From JACDAN01 sp036380355 (GTDB lineage Bacteria; Actinomycetota; Thermoleophilia; Gaiellales; Gaiellaceae), in NCBI GenBank assembly GCA_036380355.1, contig DASVEW010000087.1:1-27880 (forward strand): DNA of 27,880 bases. Reading direction: 5' to 3'. This document shows, one piece after another, positions 21,626-27,880 of the stretch. Position 1 is the first letter of the stretch. Every line of letters starts with the position of its first letter. The position numbers were made by a program, and so were the translations under genes. The notes below the pieces were generated by a model. The model was given only the letters and a program-made list of their open reading frames with translations. It made no database searches and was not told the origin of the DNA.

Positions 21626-21881
21626 AGGTCAGCTCCACGAGGTCGAGATCGACGAGCTCCGGCGGTGCGATCACGGACGAGACCTCCGGCCGGCGGAGCG
21701 CGTCGACCACTGCCTGCTCTGTGTCCGCGCGGATGACGATCGGCCGGCCCTCGTCGAACGCGGCCGCGATCTGCTCCAGGTCGAGCTCGTCCAGCACGAG
21801 CGCGCCGTCGAGATCGAGCTCGCCCTCGACCGCGAGCTGCGGCACCCGGCGGCCGGTGGCCCCGAACCAGCGTTCGTGCAT
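21615..21881 (-). CDS. 88-aa protein of unknown function
   Basis: Begins with an ATG sharing one base with the UPF0173 stop and overlaps DUF1028 by 11 nt. The chain starts MHERWFGATGRR and contains VEGELDLDGALVLDELDLEQIAAAFDEGRPIVIRADTEQAV. It is acidic, cytosolic by appearance, with an alpha/beta pattern and a central hydrophobic strand (PIVIRA). I do not recognise a family. The tight overlaps on both sides support it as a real, co-translated gene. Confidence 0.65.
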   Translation of the reverse strand: MHERWFGATGRRVPQLAVEGELDLDGALVLDELDLEQIAAAFDEGRPIVIRADTEQAVVDALRRPEVSSVIAPPELVDLDLVELTYGP

Positions 21882-22579
21882 CAGACGGTGATCGTCTCTC
21901 CGGGCTCGGGGGTCAGCAGCTCGACGTCGGTCAGCTCGCGGAGCTGGTCCGGGGTCCCGGTGAGGAGCGGGAAGGTTCCGTAGTGGCAGGGGACGCAGCG
22001 CTTGACGGCGAGCAGCTCGAGCGCGACGGCGGCTTCGCGCGGGCCCATCGTGAAGTGGTCGCCGATCGGCAGGATCGCCACGTCCGGCTCGTAGATTCGT
22101 CCGATCAACTGCATGTCGCCGAACACGCAGGTGTCGCCGGCGAAGTAGAGCTTGGTGCCGTTGTCGACCTCGAAGACGAACCCGCACGGCTCGCCGAGGT
22201 AGATGAACTGCCCGTTCTCGAACCCGCCGCTCGAGTGGCGCGCGTCGGTCATCGTGACCTTGATCCCGTCGCGCTCGAGCGTTCCGCCCTTGTTGAACGC
22301 CTGGCTCATGTCCTCGGAGAGCCCCTGAGTGGACAGCCAGCCCCGCAGCTCGACCTGCGCGATCACGGGGCAGTCGAACTTCTGCGCGAGCTGCACGGTG
22401 CTGCCGACGTGATCGTCGTGCCCGTGGGTCAAGGCGATCAGGTCGACGCGCTCCGGCTCCTTCTCGGAGTCCGGGCATCTCGGGTTGTCGAGGAACGGGT
22501 CGACGTAGACGCGCTTTCCGCCGGGCGTGTCGAAGCGGAAGGCGTTGTGGCCGAGCCAGGTGAGGGCGACGTCAGGCAT
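21881..22579 (-). CDS. UPF0173 metal-dependent hydrolase (metallo-beta-lactamase fold)
   Basis: 232 aa with an excellent AAGGAGGA site just upstream of ATG 22579. The metal motif THGHDDHVGS (H52, H54, D56, H57) is followed by VTMTDARHSSGG, FAGDTCVFGDM (third-site Asp) and a final CHYGTFPLLTG histidine. The start VALTWLGHNAFRFDT is standard for the UPF0173/YtkL group of 225-235 aa. The natural substrate is unknown; relatives are general esterases or phosphodiesterases. It heads a run of five genes with overlaps (hydrolase, 88-aa protein, DUF1028, two cupin-TPR proteins) and lies 30 nt after the cyclase on the same strand. Confidence 0.93.
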   Translation of the reverse strand: MPDVALTWLGHNAFRFDTPGGKRVYVDPFLDNPRCPDSEKEPERVDLIALTHGHDDHVGSTVQLAQKFDCPVIAQVELRGWLSTQGLSEDMSQAFNKGGTLERDGIKVTMTDARHSSGGFENGQFIYLGEPCGFVFEVDNGTKLYFAGDTCVFGDMQLIGRIYEPDVAILPIGDHFTMGPREAAVALELLAVKRCVPCHYGTFPLLTGTPDQLRELTDVELLTPEPGETITV

Positions 22580-22609
22580 TGATCCTCCTTGGTCTGAGCG
22601 ACTCGGACC

Positions 22610-24172
22610 CTATCCGAGCCCTCTCAGCACGTACGCGGCGACCGGAGCGGCTTTCCCCCTGATCTCGAGGTCGCCGAGTGGCTCGACCCGGGCGCCGTCG
22701 CGAACCGCTCCGTAGGTGCTCTCGCCGATCACGACCTGGCCCGGCTCGGCGGCGGTCTGGAGGCGCGCGGCGAGGTTCGTCGTGTCGCCGATCGCCGTGA
22801 AGCTCCGCTGCTCCTCCGTCCCGACGTTGCCGACGATCGCCGGGCCGGTGTTGACGCCGACGCGGAAGCGCGGCCAGTCGTCGCGTCCCTCCGTCACGCG
22901 CGCGGCGGCCTCCTGGAGGGCGAGCGCGGCGCGGGCGGCCCGGTGCGCGTGGTCGGGCTGGTCGGCTGCGGCGTTGAAGACGACCATGATCGCGTCGCCG
23001 GCGAAGCGCTCGATCATCCCGCCGTGCTCCCCGAGGACGACCGGAACGGTCTGGGCCCAGTAGGCGTTGAGCATCGCGAGGACCTCGGCCGGCGCGTGGC
23101 GCTCGGAGAAGGCGGTGAACCCCTGGAGGTCGGCGAAGACCACGCTGACCTCCCGCTCCTCGCCGCCGAGCTCGGCCGTCTCCGGCTCCTCGCGCAGCCG
23201 GGCGGCCAGCTGCGGTGAGAGGTACGGCTGGAGGAGACCCTCGACGGCCTCGACCTCGCCCGCGGCGCGCCGGACGACGGCCGCCTCGTCCGCGGCGAGG
23301 CCGAAGCGGCGGCGAAGCTCCTCCTCGTCGAGGCTCTCGGATGCCGCCGCCTTGACTGCCGACGCGTAGCGCTCGTCGATCCGACCGAGCGTGTCGTCGA
23401 GGTAGAGCGATGCGAAGAGCTCGCCGCGGTGGCGCTCGCGCAGTGCGGTGAAGGCCACGATCGCGAAGGCGGCCGCCATCAGCAGATGCCATTCCCACCA
23501 CGACGCGTGCCAGTTTCGGGAGAAGGCGACGGCGATCGAGGCTTCGGCGAGCAGGATCCAGGCGGCGGTGACGCCCGCGAGCACCTGCGAAGGCCGGCGC
23601 CGGTAGAGCTGCCAGTAGCGCCACGCCGCGATCCCGTAGAGGAGGACAGCCGGAATCGCGAGCCCGAAGAGCCAGCGGTCGGTCTGGTCCTCCGAGAGCT
23701 CGCGGTCGAGCGGCGGGACCTCGGCGAGGGAGACAGCCGCCCAGGTCAGCACAATCACAGCGAGCCCCCAGCGGAGGAGGCGCATGCTGCGAACGTTCGG
23801 TCGGTCGAGCGACGACCAGGCGGCGAAGACGGCGGCGATCAACAGCCCGACGGGGGTTGCGATCGCGAACCCCGCGTTCCGTCCCTCCAGTAGGACGCCC
23901 GGTGTCGCCAGCGCGTGCAGTCCCAGAAAGCCGGCGCTGGAGAGGAACGCGAGCGAGACGAGGAAGAGCCGCGGGTCCGACCGTCGGGAGGCTGCCTCGC
24001 TCGTGAGCGCGCCGAGCGCGACGCTGACGAGTGAGACCGAGAGGACGAGCCAGAAATGCGCCGGGTGGTGCTCCCAGTCGACGTCCAGGTCGGGCTCGAC
24101 GAGGAGCAGGACGAGCCCGCCGAGCGGCAGCACGAAGAGGAGCGGCCAGACGAACACCGTGCAAGGAGACAC
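22610..24172 (-). CDS. Membrane class III adenylate/guanylate cyclase
   Basis: About 520 aa from GTG 24172 (515 aa from GTG 24157; neither has a ribosome binding site). Six or seven membrane helices occupy residues about 7-235. A helical linker follows (DDTLGRIDERYASAVKAAAS ... EAVEGLLQPYLSPQLAARL), then the catalytic domain: VVFADLQGFTAFSERHAP with metal Asp 348, GGMIERFAGDAIMVVF with metal Asp 393, VGVNTGPAIVGNVG, and FTAIGDTTNLAARLQ. Both metal aspartates and the transition-state Asn/Arg (NLAAR) are present. The purine-contacting lysine of many adenylate cyclases (xKFxGD) is an arginine (ERFAGD), so substrate preference is uncertain. The product, if any, would be cAMP or cGMP. It is probably transcribed with the UPF0173 gene that follows after 30 nt. 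Confidence 0.88.
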   Translation of the reverse strand: MSPCTVFVWPLLFVLPLGGLVLLLVEPDLDVDWEHHPAHFWLVLSVSLVSVALGALTSEAASRRSDPRLFLVSLAFLSSAGFLGLHALATPGVLLEGRNAGFAIATPVGLLIAAVFAAWSSLDRPNVRSMRLLRWGLAVIVLTWAAVSLAEVPPLDRELSEDQTDRWLFGLAIPAVLLYGIAAWRYWQLYRRRPSQVLAGVTAAWILLAEASIAVAFSRNWHASWWEWHLLMAAAFAIVAFTALRERHRGELFASLYLDDTLGRIDERYASAVKAAASESLDEEELRRRFGLAADEAAVVRRAAGEVEAVEGLLQPYLSPQLAARLREEPETAELGGEEREVSVVFADLQGFTAFSERHAPAEVLAMLNAYWAQTVPVVLGEHGGMIERFAGDAIMVVFNAAADQPDHAHRAARAALALQEAAARVTEGRDDWPRFRVGVNTGPAIVGNVGTEEQRSFTAIGDTTNLAARLQTAAEPGQVVIGESTYGAVRDGARVEPLGDLEIRGKAAPVAAYVLRGLG

Positions 24173-24190
24173 TACTGGGGCGTCGAAACG

Positions 24191-24523
24191 GTGGCCGTGA
24201 GCCGTCAGCTCTGGCCCGTCGTCCTCGTCGTCTCCGCCGCGCTGGCGGACACGGTCGGCCGGCCCTCGCTCGCCTTCTACCTCCTGCTCGCCGCGATCCC
24301 GGTCATCGTCGTGGCCGCGCTCGCCTCGTACGGAGACCTCGTCGCCGGCGAAGGAGGAAGCCCCGGCCGCACGGCGCTCTGGACGGTCGCCCTCGTCGTC
24401 GTCATCGCCGCCGTCGCGCTCCCGACCCTCGGCACCGCCGGGCTGATGGCCTGCCTCGTGCTCGTCGGGATCCAGGGTGTCGCAGCCCTGACGGCCGAAG
24501 TCCGCCGCCGGCCGACGGCTTAG
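24191..24523 (+). CDS. Small membrane protein divergent from the cyclase
   Basis: 110 aa from GTG 24191 (GTG 24197 is an alternative). Three to four hydrophobic segments can be seen: LWPVVLVVSAALADTVG, LAFYLLLAAIPVIVVAALASYG, ALWTVALVVVIAAVALPTLG and LMACLVLVGIQGVAALTAEV, with short polar turns and a basic end. No motif points to a family. Only 18 nt separate this start from the cyclase start on the other strand, so promoters must overlap the coding sequences or one frame must begin later. A hairpin terminator lies 18 nt after the stop. The clean alternation of hydrophobic and polar blocks supports a real gene. Confidence 0.62.
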   Translation: MAVSRQLWPVVLVVSAALADTVGRPSLAFYLLLAAIPVIVVAALASYGDLVAGEGGSPGRTALWTVALVVVIAAVALPTLGTAGLMACLVLVGIQGVAALTAEVRRRPTA

Positions 24524-24540
24524 CGCCGCGGTCGATCGCC

Positions 24541-24574
24541 GGGACTCCCGCCCGGGCGAGCGGACGGGAGTCCC
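24541..24574. terminator. Terminator hairpin between convergent genes
   Basis: GGGACTCCCG (24541-24550) and CGGGAGTCCC (24565-24574) form a perfect 10-bp stem with a 14-nt loop, located between the ends of the plus-strand membrane protein and the minus-strand 91-aa gene. The symmetric position suits bidirectional termination. There is no long T-tract on either side. Confidence 0.7.
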
Positions 24575-24588
24575 AGGCCGAGGTTCTC

Positions 24589-24864
24589 CTAGTTGGGGTC
24601 TCTGTCGCGGTGGGCGCTGCCCGACTTGGCGAGCCCGCGGCTCAGCATGTAGCCGATGCCGACCGCGGCCACGAGCGTCCAAGCACGCGGAGCATCGAAG
24701 TTGTCGGCCTGCGCTGCCGCAATGAGGATTGCAGCGATCAAGCCGATCATTGCGTAGAACTCCGTCGTCAAGAACGAGGGCTTCGTCTCGTCCCGGGTGA
24801 CGTAGTCCGTCGTGCGACCCCTCGCCATCGCTCTGTCGTTGGCCGTCGTGTCTCTTGTTGCCAT
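24589..24864 (-). CDS. Small two-TM membrane protein, actinobacterial type
   Basis: 91 aa from ATG 24864, with a GGGGAGG site 3 nt upstream on the minus strand; the frame stays open upstream only as a shadow of nuoN. Layout: a polar N-terminus (DRAMARGRTTDYVTRDETK), helix 1 (about 36-52, FYAMIGLIAAILIAAAQ), a loop with DNFDAPRAW, helix 2 (about 60-75), then SRGLAKSGSAHRDRDPN. I recall similar short proteins with a TTEFW..., DxFDAxxAW and SRGLAKxGS pattern in many actinobacteria, with no known function. It lies 128 nt after nuoN, and that spacer shows no convincing promoter. Confidence 0.8.
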   Translation of the reverse strand: MATRDTTANDRAMARGRTTDYVTRDETKPSFLTTEFYAMIGLIAAILIAAAQADNFDAPRAWTLVAAVGIGYMLSRGLAKSGSAHRDRDPN

Positions 24865-24992
24865 GGGCCTCCCCTTCTCTCGTAGCCGTCGAGACCCTGT
24901 TCCCGGCCGCGGTCGGCTCATTCCCTGTGTTGGGTTTCCGTTGCGTGTGGAAGCACTCACGCTTGCCTCATCGGGCGAGCCGGACTTGGCTG

Positions 24993-26468
24993 TCAGAACG
25001 GCAGCTGCGCTGCGGCCTTCTCGGCCACGTCGATCAGCGGCTGCACGGCGAAGAACGATGCGACCGTCACGGCCATGCAGGCGACGACCGACGCCGAGAG
25101 CAGCGCCTCCCTGGGCGGCGACCCGCCCGCCGGGGCGAGCTGCAGCTCCGCCGGCATCCGCATGTACATCGAACGGATGACCGCCAGGTAGTAGTAGAGC
25201 GAGATCGCAGTCGCGATCACGCCGGCGACGACCAGCCACCACCAGCCGGCCTCGTAGGCGGCTGCGAAGACGTAGAACTTGCCGATGAAGCCGCCGGTGA
25301 GCGGCAGGCCGGCGAACGCGAGCATGAAGACCCACATCGAGACGCCGAGCACCGGCCGCTCCCAGCCCATCCCGCCGATCGACTCCAGCGTCACCTGCTC
25401 GCCCAGCTCCCGCTCTCGCGCCGCGACCACGGCGAAGGCGCCGAGGGACGCCGCCGAGTACGGGATCAGGTAGTAGAGCAGCGCCCTCCCGCCCAGCTCG
25501 TTGTTCGCGGCGACCGCGATCAACATGAAGCCCGCGTGCGAGACGGACGAGTACGCCAGCATCCGCTTCAGGTTCCGCTGGACGAGCGCGGCGATGTTGC
25601 CCCAGGCGAGCGAGACGCAGGCGATGACCGCGACGGCGATCGTCCAGAGATCGTCCTCCGCGGGAAAGGCCGTCACGAGCAGCCGCATCGCCAGGACGAG
25701 GGCGACCGCCTTCGTCGCCGCCGACATGAACGCGGTCACGGGCGTGGGCGCTCCCTCGTAGACGTCCGGCGTCCACATGTGAAACGGCGCCGCCGACGCC
25801 TTGAAGCCCAGGCCGGCGATCAGCATCGCGAGGCCCGCCAGGACGAGCCCGTCGTTCACGAGGCCCTGCTCGTCGATCGCCGCGGCGATGGCGGCGAACT
25901 CGAGCTCGCCGGTCGCGCCGTAGACGAGCGCGGACCCGAAGAGGAGGACGGCCGAGCCGAAGCTGCCGACGATCAGGTACTTCAGCCCCGCCTCCAGCGA
26001 GCTCACCCGGTCGATCTCGATCGCACAGAGGATGTAGAGCCCGATCGAGAACCACTCGAGGCCGAGGAAGAGCGTCATCAGGTTCGTCGCCTGGACGAGG
26101 AACACCATCCCCGCGCCGGTCGCCGCCAGCAGGGCGAAGTACTCGCCGACGTGCTCGCGGCGCGTGCGCTGGCCGTACGAGATGCCGACGGCGAGGAGCC
26201 CGGCGCCGGCGACGATCATCTGCGCGAGCGCACCGAAGCGGTCGCGCCGGATCGCCTCAGCCACCTCGTACGTCGCCTCGCCGCTCTTCCAGTACAGGAG
26301 CCCGGCGGCGACGCCGGCGCCGGCGAATCCCAGCGCGCAAACGACCGCGCCGAAGGCGCGCACCGCCTGCCGCGGGAGGAGCACGGCCCCCAGCAACGCG
26401 AACCCGGCGCCCGCGAGCAGCGCGAGGGCCGGCGCGAGCGCGAACCAGTCGACGACGGGCTTGTTCAA
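24993..26468 (-). CDS. nuoN: NADH-quinone oxidoreductase subunit N
   Basis: 491 aa, 14 hydrophobic helices of the antiporter-like fold. Proton-path residues are in place: E138 in LFLGLEWFSIGLYIL, K223 in GFKASAAPFHMWTPDVYEGAPTPVTAF, and a later lysine in VQRNLKRMLAYSSVSHAGFM. NuoN is one of three pump subunits of complex I in the inner membrane. The start is a TTG at 26468 whose next base makes the TGA of nuoM, a 4-nt overlap, so translation is coupled. It is the last nuo gene here, the usual position for this subunit. Confidence 0.96.
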   Translation of the reverse strand: MNKPVVDWFALAPALALLAGAGFALLGAVLLPRQAVRAFGAVVCALGFAGAGVAAGLLYWKSGEATYEVAEAIRRDRFGALAQMIVAGAGLLAVGISYGQRTRREHVGEYFALLAATGAGMVFLVQATNLMTLFLGLEWFSIGLYILCAIEIDRVSSLEAGLKYLIVGSFGSAVLLFGSALVYGATGELEFAAIAAAIDEQGLVNDGLVLAGLAMLIAGLGFKASAAPFHMWTPDVYEGAPTPVTAFMSAATKAVALVLAMRLLVTAFPAEDDLWTIAVAVIACVSLAWGNIAALVQRNLKRMLAYSSVSHAGFMLIAVAANNELGGRALLYYLIPYSAASLGAFAVVAARERELGEQVTLESIGGMGWERPVLGVSMWVFMLAFAGLPLTGGFIGKFYVFAAAYEAGWWWLVVAGVIATAISLYYYLAVIRSMYMRMPAELQLAPAGGSPPREALLSASVVACMAVTVASFFAVQPLIDVAEKAAAQLPF

Positions 26469-27874
26469 AACGAGAGGTGCTCCGTGATCGCGGCCGGCCA
26501 GGCCGAGAGGACGAGCAGGGCGCCCACGAGCGGGACGATCACCGCGAGCTCGGCCGGGCGGAGGTCGAGCGCCTCCTCCGGCACTGCCGGCCCGACCTCC
26601 TGGTGGAGGACGCCGGAGATCAGCCGCAGCATGTACATGGCGGCGAGGACGATCGCGAACGCGCCCGCGACGGCCCAGCCCCAGCCGTCGTCGAAGATCC
26701 CGGCGAGGATCAGGAACTCACCCGCAAACGCGCTCGAGCCGGGGACGGCGAGCGCGATGATCCCGGTCGCCATCAGCAGCGTCGCCAGGGCCGGCCGGCC
26801 GCGCGCCATCCCGCCGAGCCTCGCGAAGTCGCCGGTCGAGGTCCGTCGCTCGACGGTGCCTGCCAGCAGGAAGAGCGCGGCCGAGACGAGCCCGTGGTTG
26901 ACCATGTGCAGCACGGCGCCGGTGGACCCGAGGTCGTCGAGCGCGAAGATCCCGATCGTGATCAGGCTCATCTGGGCCAGGCTCGAGTAGGCGATCACGC
27001 CACGGACGTCGGGCGCCCGGAAGGCCAGGAACGAGCCGTAGATCAAGCCGGCGGTGGCGAGGCCCAGCACGAGCGGCTGGAGGTCGTCCGCGGGCTCGGG
27101 GAAGAGCCGGACGGCGATCGCGAGGAACCCGAAGCCGGCCGCCTTCGAGACGACGCCCGAAAGGACTGCCGAGACCTCGGCCGACGACTCCCGGTACGCG
27201 TCCGGCAACCAGCCGTGGAGCGGGAACAACGGCGCCTTGACCGCAAACGCGATCACGAAGCCGAGGAAGATCCAGTGGTTCCCGCTCGGCGCGCCATCCG
27301 CGATGTCGAACGAGCCCCGCTCGATCCCGTAGGCGACGATCGCCGCGAGCATCAGTAGCGAGCCCGCCATCGTGTAGATGACGAACTTGATCGTCGCGCC
27401 GAGCCGGCCGGGCCCTCCCCAGACGCCGACGAGCACGTAGAGCGGGATCAGCATCGCCTCGAAGAAGACGTAGAAGACGAGGAGATCCTGGGACGAGAAG
27501 ACGCCGACGATCGCGCCGGTCAGGAACAGCATCAGCCCGAAGTACGCGCGGGGGTTCTCGCGGCCGCTCCAGTAGGCGTAGGCGATCGCCGCGGCCAGCA
27601 CGACCACGGTCATGCCGACGAGCCAGAGCGACCAGCCGTAGAGGCCGACGTGGTACGAGACGCCGAGGTCGCCGAACCACTCCTCCTGCTGCTCCAGCTC
27701 GAGTGCGCCGCCGAAGTCGAACCGGGTGAGCGCGTTCACCCAGATCCCGACCTCGACGAGCGCGGCGAGCAGCGCGAGCGAGCCGGCGGCCTGGTTCGAC
27801 CATGGCAGCACCCACACGACGAGCGCGGCGGCGACCGGGAAGACGATCAGCGCGGTGGTGAGCCACTCGTTCAT
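26465..27874 (-). CDS. nuoM: NADH-quinone oxidoreductase subunit M
   Basis: 469 aa from ATG 27874, a few bases from the window edge. Antiporter-like complex I subunit with E139 in VFYVFFEAMLIPLYVLVGVWGG, K213 in FAVKAPLFPLHGWLPDAYRES, and IAYSSLAQMSLITIGIFA. It is slightly short compared with the usual 490-510 aa, mostly in the first helices and tail. The beginning (MNEWLTTALIVFPVAAAL) is a normal NuoM start, so it is probably complete. The rest of the nuo operon, presumably nuoL and upstream genes, should lie beyond the right edge. Confidence 0.95.
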   Translation of the reverse strand: MNEWLTTALIVFPVAAALVVWVLPWSNQAAGSLALLAALVEVGIWVNALTRFDFGGALELEQQEEWFGDLGVSYHVGLYGWSLWLVGMTVVVLAAAIAYAYWSGRENPRAYFGLMLFLTGAIVGVFSSQDLLVFYVFFEAMLIPLYVLVGVWGGPGRLGATIKFVIYTMAGSLLMLAAIVAYGIERGSFDIADGAPSGNHWIFLGFVIAFAVKAPLFPLHGWLPDAYRESSAEVSAVLSGVVSKAAGFGFLAIAVRLFPEPADDLQPLVLGLATAGLIYGSFLAFRAPDVRGVIAYSSLAQMSLITIGIFALDDLGSTGAVLHMVNHGLVSAALFLLAGTVERRTSTGDFARLGGMARGRPALATLLMATGIIALAVPGSSAFAGEFLILAGIFDDGWGWAVAGAFAIVLAAMYMLRLISGVLHQEVGPAVPEEALDLRPAELAVIVPLVGALLVLSAWPAAITEHLSF

Positions 27875-27880
27875 CCGCGC

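Noticed and set aside
24865..24992. Promoter or small RNA in the spacer between nuoN and the 91-aa gene
   Set aside because: The 128-nt spacer shows no convincing -10/-35 pair, strong hairpin or short coding frame that I could support.
24855..26990. Long plus-strand frame (711 codons) across nuoN and nuoM
   Set aside because: Dominated by Arg, Asp, Glu and His with no hydrophobic core. It is antisense to two well-conserved membrane subunits.

Overview
This is a high-GC (about 70% by eye), gene-dense window with 1-17 nt gene overlaps (ATGA, GTGA, TGATG, TTGA), frequent GTG/TTG starts and several starts that have a TANNNT box instead of a ribosome binding site. With the gene content (DUF3107-like protein, YhaM-type nuclease, archaeal-type inositol phosphatase, nuoM-nuoN, class III cyclase) this suggests a chromosomal segment of an actinobacterium, most likely a deep-branching one of the Thermoleophilia/Gaiellales type. 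The taxon is an inference. I see no tRNA, rRNA, insertion sequence, phage gene or CRISPR array.

Layout. 1-4196 (+): end of a DeoR-type regulator, a fused MFS transporter-HAD phosphatase, methylmalonyl-CoA epimerase, a DUF3107-like protein, an ECF sigma factor and a compact YchF-like P-loop/TGS protein. 4253-9668 (+): a tightly overlapping six-gene MoxR / DUF58 / von Willebrand A operon (Bat-like), with membrane-anchored partners, closed by a terminator shared with the next, convergent gene. 9722-10555 (-): YhaM-like OB-HD exonuclease. 10600-14309 (+): DUF1015, archaeal-type inositol/fructose phosphatase, DUF72 and Mrp. DUF72 and Mrp look like one fusion protein only because of a single extra G in DUF72.

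14306-19468 is the least ordinary part. It holds a secreted protein with a strongly basic tail (-), a compact Ldh2-type oxidoreductase, a secreted Thr/Asp/Arg-rich low-complexity protein, a small secreted cupredoxin with a complete copper ligand set, a 227-nt spacer full of strong hairpins, an OmpR-type response regulator with its histidine kinase, and a second secreted low-complexity protein of the same build. I read it as a possible envelope/copper-redox module with its own two-component system; that link is inference from position.

19465-24172 (-): a class III nucleotidyl cyclase with a multi-helix membrane domain, followed by an overlapping cassette of UPF0173 metallo-hydrolase, an 88-aa unknown, DUF1028, and two tandem cupin-TPR paralogues. 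24191-24523 (+) is a small membrane protein divergent from the cyclase. 24589-27874 (-): a 91-aa membrane protein, nuoN and nuoM, the distal end of a complex I operon that continues beyond the right edge.

No stretch longer than about 230 nt lacks a gene.
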